NCBI GenBank assembly: GCA_964580105.1
Contig: CAZOJJ010000001.1
Coordinates: forward strand, 124,001-188,000
Length of the DNA stretch: 64,000 bases
Source: CAZOJJ01 sp964580105
GTDB taxonomy: Bacteria; Bacteroidota; Rhodothermia; Rhodothermales; Rubricoccaceae
Direction: 5' to 3'
The translations under genes were made by a program, and so were the position numbers. A model generated the notes under the pieces. It had not been told where the DNA came from. It was given only the letters and a program-made list of their open reading frames with translations, and made no database searches. Positions 63,796 through 64,000 of the stretch are shown here, piece after piece (the stretch's first letter is position 1; each line of letters begins with the position of its first letter).

Positions 63796-64000
63796 TCATT
63801 CCGCGCTCCGCGCGCCCCGCCCCGCGTTCGGGGTCACCAGGTAGACCGCGTCCTCGCCGTCGTTCTCGCGCAGGCGGACGCGGACCTCCTCGCCGGGCGC
63901 CGTCGGCACCGTCCGCCCCACGAAATCCGGTGCGACGGGCAGTTCGCGCAGGCCCCGGTCGATGAAGGCCAGGAAGCGGACCGAGGCGGGCCGGCCGAGG
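63796..64000 (-). CDS. pyrR: pyrimidine operon attenuator PyrR, 3' part only
   Basis: The frame enters from the window edge and stops at 63796; 67 or so C-terminal residues are visible, beginning PASVRFLAFIDRGLRELPV. 'LAFIDRGLRELPVAPDFVGRTVPT' (core LIDRGxRELPxxxDFVGxxxPT) followed by 'GEEVRVRLRENDGEDAVYLV' is the PyrR C-terminus. The PRPP-binding motif lies outside. PyrR regulates pyr genes by binding mRNA and has weak uracil phosphoribosyltransferase activity; its place upstream of pyrB is standard. Confidence 0.9.
   Translation of the reverse strand, partial: LGRPASVRFLAFIDRGLRELPVAPDFVGRTVPTAPGEEVRVRLRENDGEDAVYLVTPNAGRGARSAE

Overview
The window reads as chromosomal DNA of a high-GC, aerobic Rhodothermia-like bacterium (Rhodothermales, Rubricoccaceae or a close relative). 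This is inferred from gene content, not from a search. The evidence is an alternative complex III operon (actABCDEF) joined to a caa3 cytochrome oxidase operon with an A2-type 'YSHPAVY' subunit I, plus a HiPIP electron carrier, the combination known from Rhodothermus marinus. Supporting signs are three secreted proteins with Bacteroidota-type C-terminal sorting domains (PNPFxP...GxYLxRL), bacillithiol synthesis (bshA), and Bacteroidota-like -7 boxes (TAYCTTNN) upstream of several genes. Almost all of the sequence is coding. I saw no rRNA, tRNA, CRISPR array, prophage or complete insertion sequence.

Layout. 1-7 kb: sigma factor 3' end, a baeRF-family protein, a small outer-membrane barrel, a secreted repeat protein, bshA overlapping a kinase-like gene. 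7-8.4 kb: a DUF433/DUF5615 toxin-antitoxin pair whose toxin is frameshifted, then an MBL hydrolase. 8.5-20 kb: lptF/G, rsmI, a membrane protein, a secreted endonuclease I, a P1B-4 metal ATPase with a small membrane protein, moeA, HiPIP, an NTF2-like protein and an Acg-type nitroreductase. 18.7-22 kb: glpK and glpD, separated by a dispersed inverted element. 22-31 kb: a thioredoxin-like protein, a large DUF2723 membrane protein, ybeY, topA, hpf and metF. 30.5-45.3 kb (minus strand): the respiratory block actA-B-C-D-E-F, a membrane protein of unknown role, SCO, coxB-A-C-D and a small membrane protein. 45.6-64 kb: MATE exporter, a GT2/degenerate sugar-transferase fusion, accA, thioesterase, nadC, an LVIVD-repeat secreted protein, rlpA, plsY, a tesA-like esterase divergent from a ybbA-ybbP-like ABC pair, a REP-associated transposase (RAYT), isochorismatase, SDR, rimK, rimB, pyrB and the pyrR 3' end.

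The most unusual feature is between the genes. Many junctions carry a compact inverted array: after a stop codon come several degenerate 7-, 8- or 14-nt repeats, then a short loop, then repeats of the complementary word ending at the next start codon. The word differs from junction to junction, but some words recur at distant loci: ATCGGGGA at 8.4 and 56.3 kb, GGTTCAG at 31.4 and 44.6 kb, GTATTGC at 39.1 and 49.3 kb. In two octad arrays the start codon is itself part of the last repeat unit. One heptad array lies in frame inside topA. A RAYT gene carries a perfect 28-bp palindrome in its own coding region, with a near copy in the cox operon.

Four runs of exactly 100 N (6922-7021, 10768-10867, 50384-50483, 62149-62248) are scaffold gaps. 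All lie at tandem repeats. Two are flanked by identical 55-nt ends, which looks like assembly-graph overlap, so flanking duplications there should not be taken as real.
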